Origin: Lachnospiraceae bacterium UBA1818
GTDB taxonomy: Bacteria > Bacillota > Clostridia > Lachnospirales > Lachnospiraceae
NCBI GenBank assembly: GCA_904419285.1
Contig: CAJFQZ010000005.1
Coordinates: 41,018-105,017, forward strand
DNA: 64,000 nucleotides
Direction of reading: 5' to 3'
Positions 9,303 through 17,164 of the stretch are shown one piece after another (positions within the stretch are counted from its first letter, which is position 1; the number at the start of each line of letters is the position of its first letter). The notes below the pieces were generated by a model. That model ran no database searches. It was not told where the DNA came from and saw only the letters and a list, made by a program, of their open reading frames with translations. The translations under genes and the position numbers were made by a program.

Positions 9303-10121
9303 CTAGTATATCGTTACCTTGCCCGAGCCGGAGATCGAGCAGTCGTTTTCCGCTGTGAAGATGTCTTCCCTGATACTATCCTCATAGTCTGCCTCGCTGA
9401 TCTTTGCCCATGCCTCCGACTGAGTCATCCGCAGATAAATCCCTGCCGGCACACCCTGGCAGTGTTCCTTCAGCCACCGGCCGCATGCATCGACAAAACG
9501 TTCATACGCCTCGGTGCTGCAGACGGAATCATCTGTGAAGACATACGTAGCCGCCGATGCGGACTCAAGTATGTTCTCTTCCGTTACGCTTCCGCCTATG
9601 CTCTTGATATCCGTATATACTTTGATCCCCTCCGCCGGGAAATATTCCTCTGCAAAAGCTCTCACCTTGTCCTCATACCAGGGTCTTGCGAGAATATTTT
9701 CATAATCATCCTCATAAGAATATTCTCCATTCTCATAGGTGCGGTATACAGTCACCTTATCATAGGGCTGTCCATCCGACGGATATGCCTCCAGATGCTC
9801 TTTGTCCAGCGTGTTTGACGGGGCATAAGATAAATAGCAGAATTCTTGCCCATACTTTTCTTCCAGATAAGCAAGCATATCATCAGCAGACGTCACCGCG
9901 CTCTTCTGCGTATCGGTAAGCTCGTCATAATCCCCGGAAAGCCCCATTTCCTCAAGCAGTTTCTTCTGCCTCTGCGTCCACTCTTTCTTCACCTGCTCTT
10001 CCTCCCTGCTCTTATTCTCAAATTTCCCTTGTCCGTCAGACTGCCCGCATGACGCAAATGACAGAACACATGCCGCTGCCAGGACGGCTGTAAAAATCTT
10101 TCTGCCGCTCTTCATTTTCAA
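9303..10121 (-). CDS. Lipoprotein, putative immunity protein for the lipase-like effector
   Basis: 272 residues. It has a basic start, a hydrophobic core and a lipobox-like FASC with Cys25, so it should be lipidated and face outwards. The rest is acidic and soluble, with no family I recognise. It starts inside the stop of the 95-residue gene (ATGA overlap at 10118-10121) and ends 14 nt before the lipase-like gene, so the three are co-translated. An outward-facing lipoprotein next to a lipase effector is the pattern of TilA/TilB, which protect S. aureus against TslA. Immunity is therefore the best guess, without direct evidence. Confidence 0.6.
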   Translation of the reverse strand: MKMKSGRKIFTAVLAAACVLSFASCGQSDGQGKFENKSREEEQVKKEWTQRQKKLLEEMGLSGDYDELTDTQKSAVTSADDMLAYLEEKYGQEFCYLSYAPSNTLDKEHLEAYPSDGQPYDKVTVYRTYENGEYSYEDDYENILARPWYEDKVRAFAEEYFPAEGIKVYTDIKSIGGSVTEENILESASAATYVFTDDSVCSTEAYERFVDACGRWLKEHCQGVPAGIYLRMTQSEAWAKISEADYEDSIREDIFTAENDCSISGSGKVTIY

Positions 10122-10405
10122 TCTCCCCCTTCGAACAGGCTGGCGGAATGATCTGAATCAGCAGTATGAAACTGCTGCGCCGCACTATCCAGCTGTTCTG
10201 CCGTCACGTACGCCAGACGGCTTAAAGCAGTCCCCATATTCTTAAGCTCTGAGACAAACATCTCCATCTCTTCCACAAAAGCGCCTTCTCCCCGCTCCAT
10301 CTCTGTCTCATACGTTCTCGCTTCGATCCTCGCTGCCAGATCCCGCATTCTGCCTGCCTGCTCTTTCAGCAGCTGTTCCCTTGCAATGATCTCTCCACTC
10401 TGCAA
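10118..10405 (-). CDS. Small helical T7SS effector-partner protein (WXG/DUF3130-like)
   Basis: 95 residues, almost wholly predicted helix with a break around residue 40, the helix-turn-helix size of LXG accessory or TlaA-type proteins. It lies immediately upstream of the lipoprotein and lipase-like genes and overlaps the lipoprotein start by 4 nt. A likely role is to bind the effector's targeting domain and carry it to EssC. No WXG motif is visible, so the family is uncertain. Confidence 0.55.
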   Translation of the reverse strand: MQSGEIIAREQLLKEQAGRMRDLAARIEARTYETEMERGEGAFVEEMEMFVSELKNMGTALSRLAYVTAEQLDSAAQQFHTADSDHSASLFEGGD

Positions 10406-10468
10406 AACCAGTTACCTCCATCCTCACACTTCCGCATAGTATGTCCTCTGTTCTCTGCGCCTGCTTTC

Positions 10469-10801
10469 TCAGAAAAATCCTGCAAGCGTGCTCATAATAT
10501 CGCCAAAAGAAATATCCGGATAAGTAAATCGGTCCGCATCTTCCACATCCCGGATCTCTCTTCTCACACAGTCCGCCATCACAGAATACAGCCCCTGCAG
10601 TTCATCGCACAAAGACAATACCTCCGAAGAAAGGCGCTGCAGCTCTCTTCGGACCAGGACGTCCTCGATTCCCTTATCCGCCGCCTCATTAAGGATCGCA
10701 CTGTACTCTTCAATACTCTTCCGGAGAAACTGTATGTACCGTTCTGTCTTATTCCTCGCTATGGACAGTTCTCCGTCTGCACAGATCAGCCTTCTTTCCA
10801 T
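10469..10801 (-). CDS. Small helical protein of the lipase effector module
   Basis: 110 residues from the ATG at 10801, which directly follows the TGA of the upstream gene and has GGGGGAG about 9 nt before it; a longer frame to 10846 would overlap that gene by 44 nt. It is helical, ending in a hydrophobic ISFGDIMSTLAGFF-like tail. I recognise no family. Its place between two helical genes and the lipase module suggests it is another effector partner. Confidence 0.5.
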   Translation of the reverse strand: MERRLICADGELSIARNKTERYIQFLRKSIEEYSAILNEAADKGIEDVLVRRELQRLSSEVLSLCDELQGLYSVMADCVRREIRDVEDADRFTYPDISFGDIMSTLAGFF

Positions 10802-10802
10802 A

Positions 10803-11255
10803 TCAGCATACTCCCCCTTCCGCATCTGCTGCCCGCTCAGCATCAACGATCATACTGTTCAGCATACTGATCGATCTCTGCAGCTCTGCGATCCTGTTTT
10901 CGCAGTCCCGGACCTTTCGCTTATATTCTTCCAGCTTCAGAAAAACCATAAGATCAAGACCGGTAAACGCAGCACCCACGATCTTTGCACCGATCCCATC
11001 CATCGTTCTCTGTGATCCTTCCATGTAAAGCTGTGCCGTCCGGCATGTCGAGCTGACCGCATACAGCTCGGACGCCCTGCTCAGTTTTACTGAATTGATC
11101 CTCTGAAAGCTGTCCTGAGCCCTGCATTCCTCTCCGCGGAACTGCCTCAGAGACTCATACGCCTTTTCATATCGTCTGATCTTCTGATTCTGGTCTGTAA
11201 TTCCCTGTTCACAGGCAGAACGCCGCCTGATCAGATCTGCTATGATACCGTCCAT
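10803..11255 (-). CDS. Coiled-coil protein of the lipase effector module
   Basis: 150 residues from the ATG at 11255 (GGAGG 7 nt upstream); the frame extends 10 codons further without a ribosome site. Two long helices flank a short hydrophobic, glycine-containing hinge (GIGAKIVGAAF). It resembles the coiled-coil proteins that precede LXG genes, but I cannot assign a family. It is coupled to the 110-residue gene downstream. Confidence 0.5.
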   Translation of the reverse strand: MDGIIADLIRRRSACEQGITDQNQKIRRYEKAYESLRQFRGEECRAQDSFQRINSVKLSRASELYAVSSTCRTAQLYMEGSQRTMDGIGAKIVGAAFTGLDLMVFLKLEEYKRKVRDCENRIAELQRSISMLNSMIVDAERAADAEGGVC

Positions 11256-11336
11256 CTTCCTTCCTCCGTTTTGCCCCACTCTCATTTTCCGACAGACTGA
11301 GGCATGTCTGCCAACAAACAGTGTAAGCCATACGCT

Positions 11337-11777
11337 TTATGCTTCAGCAGCTGCCGCTTCCCGCAGGCATGCCTCCTGAAGGCTCACCCTAAGGTTCGCG
11401 ATCCGGGTCTCAAGCGCAGATATCTGCCGCTTAAGCTCTTCCACCTCATCCTCTATCTCTCTCTGTTTTCCGCGAATGGCAGACACATCATCTGTCAGGG
11501 CATTATCTGCCCGGACAAATTCTCTGCTGTTCAGCAGACCGCTCATCCCTTCATAATACCTGGCTGCACTCTTTACCTCTGTCAGCGCCAGCACTGCTGA
11601 AAGCTTCCTCTTCCGCTGATCCTGCCGCGCTTCAAATTCAGACTGCAGATTTCTGATCTTCATCGCCAGCCGCTCCAGCTCATACTGGTCTTCCTCAAGA
11701 TCTCTTATTCTCCCTCTGGCGTTCGCGATCTTTTTTTCACAGCCTATGATCTCACTGCGTATCTGATCTGATGTCAT
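11337..11777 (-). CDS. DUF5082-like coiled-coil protein, first gene of the lipase module
   Basis: 146 residues, GGAGG 7 nt before the ATG. Two long coiled coils around a central ARYYEGM segment. It starts MTSDQIRSEI and shows the same pattern as the proteins at 15706-16149 (MTSGEIRAKI) and, more loosely, 23545-23997, so each effector module seems to begin with such a protein. DUF5082-type proteins often precede LXG toxin genes in Firmicutes. Function unknown; a structural or targeting partner is likely. Confidence 0.6.
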   Translation of the reverse strand: MTSDQIRSEIIGCEKKIANARGRIRDLEEDQYELERLAMKIRNLQSEFEARQDQRKRKLSAVLALTEVKSAARYYEGMSGLLNSREFVRADNALTDDVSAIRGKQREIEDEVEELKRQISALETRIANLRVSLQEACLREAAAAEA

Positions 11778-11791
11778 AATGATCCCTCCAA

Positions 11792-12490
11792 TCAGTCTAA
11801 CAGCATATCTCTTACCGCTGCATAGGAATCCGGAAGGAGCTGCGAAAGGATACCATCCGCGGAAACACGGAATACTGTGCCGTCATCATATTCTACCGCC
11901 AGTACCATATACTGCCCGTCAACAACAGGCTCTTCTGACGAGTGACTGCTCCATGAGAAAACGCCCTGCTCATCAAGCGCGTCGATCAGCTGCTGCCCTT
12001 CTGTATATGTCTCTGCCTCTGTCTGCGACAGATCAGAGAAAATATAGGCATGAGATGCCCTGTAGCGTTTCCCTTCTTCCAGATCATAGTATACACATTC
12101 ATTGTCTGTGTTGATATTTTCTAGAAATGCGACTGCGGACACTCCTTCTGTAAAGTCTGATGTGCGCTCCGTAATTTCGCCCCTGATAAGATCACTGACA
12201 TCTTCCGGTTCAGCATCCGAATATTCCTCCAGAAGGAGACTGATATTCAAAGACCCGACATTTTCTTCCGTAATCTCAAAATCTTCTATGAACTGCTCCA
12301 GATCTACATCCCTGTACTGATCTTCTGATAAACCGGCTAAGCGGATCAGTTCATCTGCGGTCAGAAGTTTTTCCGTATCCATATTTTCTTCCTCCTTATG
12401 ATCTGCATTCTCATTCTTTGTACTGCCGCTGCAGCCTGATACAGACACAAGCACTGCCAGCGCCAGAAAAGCTATCCTTTTTTTCTTCAT
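11792..12490 (-). CDS. Lipoprotein, putative immunity protein for the metallopeptidase effector
   Basis: 232 residues. Signal peptide with lipobox VSGC (Cys20), then a long acidic linker and a mixed alpha/beta domain. It begins 4 nt after the stop of the metallopeptidase gene, so it is probably translated with it. By analogy with toxin-immunity pairs it may protect the producer from that protein at the outer membrane face. No domain family was recognised. Confidence 0.55.
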   Translation of the reverse strand: MKKKRIAFLALAVLVSVSGCSGSTKNENADHKEEENMDTEKLLTADELIRLAGLSEDQYRDVDLEQFIEDFEITEENVGSLNISLLLEEYSDAEPEDVSDLIRGEITERTSDFTEGVSAVAFLENINTDNECVYYDLEEGKRYRASHAYIFSDLSQTEAETYTEGQQLIDALDEQGVFSWSSHSSEEPVVDGQYMVLAVEYDDGTVFRVSADGILSQLLPDSYAAVRDMLLD

Positions 12491-12494
12491 CTTT

Positions 12495-13817
12495 TTATCC
12501 CCGCTTCGACGCCATAGACTCTGCCATTTCGTCTAAAAATTTTGCTGCATTCGGGAAATGCTCCCGCAGGTTTTCCAGCGCCTCTTCGTTGTCTGTCATG
12601 CAGTAGCTGTAATACTCTGCCCAGAGTTCCACTGCCTGAGCTCCGGTAGCATTTCCGTCTTCATCATACCAATAGTTTTTTTGAGTATGCGAATAATTCC
12701 CTACGATAGCATTATCTGTAGCTCCTCCATAGATATCACTGTAAGCCTCTTTTTCCATTCCTGTTATATCTTTTTTATAAGCCTTCAGCACATTCTCCAA
12801 AATCTTTTCTTCAGTTTTGGTAAGATCCCCTCGATTATTTTTTCCTGAAATAAGATAGTTCAGCAGATTCTCCTGCATCTTTTCATCACTCGTATATTTT
12901 GCGATCGTCTGGCGGATATCATTTCGTACATCCTCAAAAATCACATCCTGCAGAGACTGACCGTCAGAATTCCGATAAGTAAGTGAATAATAGTTCCCGT
13001 CATTATAAAAATTATAATCCAGGGCATGACCGCTTTCATGAAAAAAGGTAGTATATGGTCCCCTGGGATTCGTCGGCTCTTTAATCATGTCTACATTGAT
13101 CGTATTATCGAACGGCCGGAACACTCCGGTATCTGACCCCGACACATTTCCGATGGTATAACTCTCCAGCTCATTCAGATAAATGCTCCGATAGGGCTCA
13201 TCTGCCGTATATAAGATGTACTTCACCTCCCGGATCTGCTCTTCTGTCAGCTTCGACAGCAGATTGTCCAGCTTCTTTTTTTTCTCTGGATTATATATTT
13301 CATATATTCTTATAAATTCATCCTTGTCATCATTGCTGACTACGTCCATCGATTTATAGTGCTCCAGCAGTTTTTTGACTCTCAGTTCGCCATATTTACT
13401 GAGATATTCTTGATATTCTGTAAATCTTTCCGGAAGCAGCGCGTTCATTTCCTCCGGTGAAAAGCTTCCATTTTCAGGAGAGATAATCTCAATTAATGTC
13501 TGAAGAATTTTGTTAAAAGAATTGCATGCAGAAATGATACTGCAAAAACCGCTATGATACTCTGCTTCCACAGCATATACCTTGCTGAAAATCGCTTCCA
13601 GTTCGTTCAGAGTTGTATTATTTTTATCAATTACCTTTTTGTGATACTCATTAACGTTTGACAGATCTTCCTTAAGATTAAGAAGACCGATCCATTCTTC
13701 AAAAGAATACCAGCAGTCTCCAACCCAGTCCGTAAAGTCGCATAGCTTCTCATTCTCCACCTGTGCAACCATATTCATCAGATCTTGCTTTGCACGGTCT
13801 GAAAAATCCCGTATCAT
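12495..13817 (-). CDS. Zinc metallopeptidase (zincin) putative T7SS effector
   Basis: 440 residues from the ATG at 13817, which overlaps the upstream stop (ATGA) and has GGGAGG about 10 nt before it; a GTG 12 nt earlier is too close to that site. The first ~120 residues are helical with aromatic residues like a short LXG/WXG-type region. The C-terminal part has FFHESGHALDYNF (His260, Glu261, His264) and a downstream ELWAEYYS segment whose Glu is a likely third zinc ligand, the layout of metallopeptidase toxins of polymorphic toxin systems. It has no signal peptide. Small helical genes lie upstream and a lipoprotein downstream. The zinc site is clear; effector status is inferred. Confidence 0.7.
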   Translation of the reverse strand: MIRDFSDRAKQDLMNMVAQVENEKLCDFTDWVGDCWYSFEEWIGLLNLKEDLSNVNEYHKKVIDKNNTTLNELEAIFSKVYAVEAEYHSGFCSIISACNSFNKILQTLIEIISPENGSFSPEEMNALLPERFTEYQEYLSKYGELRVKKLLEHYKSMDVVSNDDKDEFIRIYEIYNPEKKKKLDNLLSKLTEEQIREVKYILYTADEPYRSIYLNELESYTIGNVSGSDTGVFRPFDNTINVDMIKEPTNPRGPYTTFFHESGHALDYNFYNDGNYYSLTYRNSDGQSLQDVIFEDVRNDIRQTIAKYTSDEKMQENLLNYLISGKNNRGDLTKTEEKILENVLKAYKKDITGMEKEAYSDIYGGATDNAIVGNYSHTQKNYWYDEDGNATGAQAVELWAEYYSYCMTDNEEALENLREHFPNAAKFLDEMAESMASKRG

Positions 13818-14098
13818 CGCAACGTCCACCTCCCTGATGTAATCATTGCCGAAAGTTCATCCGCTGATGTTATTCCTTCTGAATAATACTCCAGGCAATC
13901 GACAGTACTTTGAATAAGGATGCTGAGCGAATCCCGTATTACAGCTCCAGCATCCAAAATTGCGGTCAGGTCATCTGCTACATCTCCGCTTCCTTTTCCT
14001 TCCGCGCGTTTTATTTCCAGGTTTTCGTTTTCTTCTTTCAACTGCAGAAGCTGCTGCTTTATTCTTTCTTCCTCCTGTTTTTTAAACGTTATCTTCAT
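13814..14098 (-). CDS. Small helical effector-partner protein
   Basis: 94 residues, GGAGG 7 nt upstream of the ATG. A charged helix (residues 1-33), a glycine-rich break, then a second helix; size and shape match LXG accessory or DUF3130-like proteins. Its stop overlaps the start of the metallopeptidase gene by 4 nt, which suggests the two products are made in equal amounts and bind. Confidence 0.6.
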   Translation of the reverse strand: MKITFKKQEEERIKQQLLQLKEENENLEIKRAEGKGSGDVADDLTAILDAGAVIRDSLSILIQSTVDCLEYYSEGITSADELSAMITSGRWTLR

Positions 14099-14113
14099 CT
14101 GTCCGCCCTCCTA

Positions 14114-14398
14114 TCAAAACAAATACTGATCTGCCTCATCGACATCAGCCAGATAATTTTCAAGGAGTTTTCCGATACTGTTCCCAATTTCATCCAAGTT
14201 TCCTTGAAGCTTTCTGGCAAACACGGTATATACCATCAATGCTTCTGACATCTCTCCATCTTGTATCGCAGTCATCGGCACAGTATTCAGAATCTGAATA
14301 TATCTGTCCACTATGGAATTCATCCTCAAAAAACTTGTCATAATATTCTCAGCTTCCGCCTTGATATACTCCTCATCCACGATCATATTATTCGCCAT
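14114..14398 (-). CDS. WXG100-like small helical protein of the metallopeptidase module
   Basis: 94 residues from the ATG at 14398 (GAGG just upstream); a start 7 codons earlier is possible but lacks a ribosome site. Two helices joined by a loop with PMTAIQDGEMSEA near residue 42, the place where WXG proteins carry their motif. It probably pairs with the 94-residue product of the next gene, 15 nt downstream. Confidence 0.55.
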   Translation of the reverse strand: MANNMIVDEEYIKAEAENIMTSFLRMNSIVDRYIQILNTVPMTAIQDGEMSEALMVYTVFARKLQGNLDEIGNSIGKLLENYLADVDEADQYLF

Positions 14399-14472
14399 CG
14401 CGCCCTCACTCCCTTCCATCTTACCGGATCATGATCTGTTTTTATTTTACATAGATCGAGTCCAGTATCGTC

Positions 14473-15054
14473 CTACTCATAACTTGCCTCCCACTCCTCT
14501 TGGCCAAAAGTAATCGAATCATCCGGCAGCACTCCCTGCGCAACTGCATTGCCTGTATGGCAGTTTTCTATAGTCACTTCTACACTCCAATCGCTGTTTC
14601 CGCTCTCAATGATCCCATTTAAAGCATACATGGATGTCACTCCCATCAGCATCTTAGCCTGAACACCGCTTTCTATCGATTCATCATATCGGTACACTAC
14701 ACCGCTGAAATCGTCTTTTAATTCATACGAATACTGCGAATTTTCTTCTTGAAAGTCTTCCAGGGCATCATCAATAAAGTCCTGATTCATTTCCAGGATT
14801 TCCTGCATCTGCTGTTCATTAACTTCAAGCACAACGTTCCCGTCCTGCACAGCTGCATCTGTACAATACGCTTTATAATCTTCCGCTGTCTCTTCGGCAT
14901 CATTCCCCGTAAAGTCAAGATATGACGCCGGGATCGTGATCTCTGTAACTTTATCTTCTTCCGTATCATTATCTGACGGCACATGCTGTCCCTTAGGTGC
15001 ACATGCTGTAAGCATCATAACTGCCGTAAGTAATATTGCCGCTATTTTTTTCAT
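14473..15054 (-). CDS. Lipoprotein, putative immunity protein (intact copy)
   Basis: 193 residues; signal peptide with lipobox LTAC (Cys18), then an acidic linker and a domain of helices and strands. It is a paralogue of the broken gene at 15085-15706: both share a MNQ...ID motif, a YRYDE/YKYDE strand, a NSDWSV segment and a C-terminal W(E/K)ASYE. It precedes the metallopeptidase effector genes. An immunity or envelope-protection role is a guess from position and lipidation. Confidence 0.6.
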   Translation of the reverse strand: MKKIAAILLTAVMMLTACAPKGQHVPSDNDTEEDKVTEITIPASYLDFTGNDAEETAEDYKAYCTDAAVQDGNVVLEVNEQQMQEILEMNQDFIDDALEDFQEENSQYSYELKDDFSGVVYRYDESIESGVQAKMLMGVTSMYALNGIIESGNSDWSVEVTIENCHTGNAVAQGVLPDDSITFGQEEWEASYE

Positions 15055-15084
15055 TCTCTGCCATCCTGCTCTTTATACTATGCT

Positions 15085-15706
15085 TTATTCGTAGCTTGCC
15101 TTCCACTCCGCTTCCCCGAAAGTAAGGGATGCGCCCGGGAATGTCCCCTGCACTACTGTTTTTCCTGTATGGCAGTTGACAATACTGGCATCTACGCTCC
15201 AGTCACTGTTATTTGTCTCGATAATTCCATTCATAACGTAAATCGAGGTCAGCGAGACTAAGATTTTTGCCTGCAGGATCCCATCAATATTTTCATCGTA
15301 TTTATAGACGACTTTGCTGTAATCGCTGCTCAGTTCACAGGAGTACTCTGAATTTTCTTCTTCAACCTGATCCAGAATATCATCTATATTCTTCTGGTTC
15401 ATCTCGATCAGAGCTTCTCTTTATTCCTCTGTAACCTCCAGCACAAGACTGTCTCCGACCTCTCTGACATCAGTGCAGTACTTCTCAAATGCTTCTTTGT
15501 TGTCCTGAAGGTCTGTATTGGCAAACTCAAAAAGCGAGCCCGGCAGGGTGATTTCTATCGTCTCCTGCTGTTCTGTGTCCCCGTTCACATTTTTCAGATT
15601 ATCTGAAGGATTTCCCACACACGCAGTACACGCAAAAAGCTATTGCTGCTAACAGAATTGCCGGTAATAAATGCTTTACTTTTTTATTTTTCAAATTCGC
15701 ATCCAT
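15085..15706 (-). pseudogene. Broken lipoprotein gene, paralogue of 14473-15054
   Basis: Starts at an ATG overlapping the TGA of the upstream coiled-coil gene (TGATG at 15708-15704). Two lesions are visible. First, a run of five T after the signal peptide shifts the frame; with four T the reading becomes a normal lipobox ending ...ACTAC followed by VGNPSDN. Second, an in-frame TAA at 15423-15421 stands where the paralogue has Gln. After it the same frame continues to the normal C-terminus (W-KASYE). The gene is therefore recently dead, or a sequencing error accounts for one lesion. Confidence 0.75.
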
Positions 15707-16149
15707 CACGCATTCGCCTCCTCTGCTTCTGCTGCCAGTGTTTCCCGCAGCCGCGCTTCCCAGTATGCCTTGTTCGAACGCGCAGATGCGATCTTACTTT
15801 CACAGTTATCTATCTTTTCAAGAACTTCCCGCATCTTTCCCGAAACTTTCTGACCGGCCTCCGACAGCCCTTCATAACTGCGGCTGAACATCTGTCCGGT
15901 CAGAAGTTCCTGCATTCCCGCACAATATACCGGATAAATCCGGTTGCGCTGCGGCATTGCCGCAAGCGCAGCCAGATTCTTCTGCCGAAGCGCCTGCCGG
16001 TCTCCGAAGCTTGTCTGAAGCCCCGTCACCTTTGTTTTCAGCCGGTCCAGTTCGTCCAGATCCTTCTCCAGCTGTAATTTTTCTCTGTTATACTCATCAA
16101 TGAGTCCTTCATAGTAACGTATCTTCGCTCTGATCTCTCCTGATGTCAT
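15706..16149 (-). CDS. DUF5082-like coiled-coil protein of the metallopeptidase module
   Basis: 147 residues. It begins MTSGEIRAKI, has a central cysteine-containing YPVYCAGMQELL segment between two coiled coils, and is a paralogue of 11337-11777. It leads the module of lipoproteins, small helical proteins and metallopeptidase. Translation is coupled to the broken lipoprotein gene by a TGATG overlap. Confidence 0.6.
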   Translation of the reverse strand: MTSGEIRAKIRYYEGLIDEYNREKLQLEKDLDELDRLKTKVTGLQTSFGDRQALRQKNLAALAAMPQRNRIYPVYCAGMQELLTGQMFSRSYEGLSEAGQKVSGKMREVLEKIDNCESKIASARSNKAYWEARLRETLAAEAEEANA

Positions 16150-16163
16150 ATCACCACTTCCTC

Positions 16164-16676
16164 TCAGCGCATCGACACAGCCCGTCCGGTATGCTCATAA
16201 TACACAAGAACCGCAGTTGTATTTCCCGCCAATCTCGTCCTCGTATAGTCATCTGCTGATATTTCCACACGGATCCTTTCCCCCTGAGGATCCGTCCCCA
16301 GCAGATAATAGTGATGTGAGAAAATGCCGGTATGTGCCTGGCTTTCACTTACTTCTATATCCGTCAGCATGACCGTCTTCGTGCCGGACACCAGATCGGC
16401 AGCAAGATCCTTCGTAAACCACAGGCAGACCGCCGCACAGACAGCTGCGATGATCACGCCTGCTGTTTTGGTACTTTTCTCCCCTGTCTTCCAGTTATGT
16501 ATGACCCGCACGACCACATAGATGCACACGATCCATATGACTGATATACTGCACAGTTCATCCAGCAGGACAAGCTCTCCTGTCTTGGGCAGCAGCAGAC
16601 CGGCTGCTACGGCTGCCAGTACAAGAATACAGAGAATAATCTCATATTTTTTTATTTTTCTTTCCGATTTGCGCAT
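16164..16676 (-). CDS. Membrane protein of unknown function
   Basis: 170 residues from the ATG at 16676 (AAAGGA about 10 nt upstream); an in-frame ATG 8 codons earlier has no ribosome site. Three hydrophobic segments near residues 12-30, 40-60 and 74-92 are followed by a soluble domain with ISADDYTRTRLAGN. The pattern resembles small membrane proteins of toxin loci, but no family is recognised. Confidence 0.55.
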   Translation of the reverse strand: MRKSERKIKKYEIILCILVLAAVAAGLLLPKTGELVLLDELCSISVIWIVCIYVVVRVIHNWKTGEKSTKTAGVIIAAVCAAVCLWFTKDLAADLVSGTKTVMLTDIEVSESQAHTGIFSHHYYLLGTDPQGERIRVEISADDYTRTRLAGNTTAVLVYYEHTGRAVSMR

Positions 16677-16731
16677 GATGATATCGTCCTTTCCCGGCAT
16701 GCTTTTTTATGTAAACAGCCAGATATTCCAT

Positions 16732-17076
16732 TTATACTTTTATAAAAGTAATCTCTGTCTGCAAAATACGATGCAGCTTCTCTATTGATTCTCGAACACC
16801 TTGCTCTGTCAGATCCTGCCTGTAATCAATAAGTTTTTTCAATGCGGTATATGCTCCGTCATCTCTGGTAATCCTGACATTAAAACAGTTAAATTCCCCT
16901 TCAAAATAAATCATATAAGACTTAGGTATATACCGGAAGACGAGCATAAACCATCCATGATGCTCCGGAGCTGACTTTTCCTCAGTCAATACTGCACTGC
17001 TTTTAAAAATGTGAAGCATCTCCTCTTTTACGAATGCCAGCGCATCTGATCCTATTATGTACTTACCCGGCTTCAT
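16732..17076 (-). CDS. Hypothetical protein, possibly an immunity protein
   Basis: 114 residues, soluble, mixed alpha/beta, with a central YMIYFEGEFNCFNVRITRDDG strand pair. No signal peptide, membrane segment or known motif. It lies between a membrane protein and the FHA membrane protein, within the T7SS array. A cytoplasmic immunity protein is one possibility; nothing in the sequence proves it. Confidence 0.5.
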   Translation of the reverse strand: MKPGKYIIGSDALAFVKEEMLHIFKSSAVLTEEKSAPEHHGWFMLVFRYIPKSYMIYFEGEFNCFNVRITRDDGAYTALKKLIDYRQDLTEQGVRESIEKLHRILQTEITFIKV

Positions 17077-17164
17077 GTAAAGTCCCGCTCCTTCCTGCCG
17101 CCCTCCGGCATTTCACAAATTTTCAGCTCAGACACTCATCTGCAGCGGACTGGTTTATAAGCCA

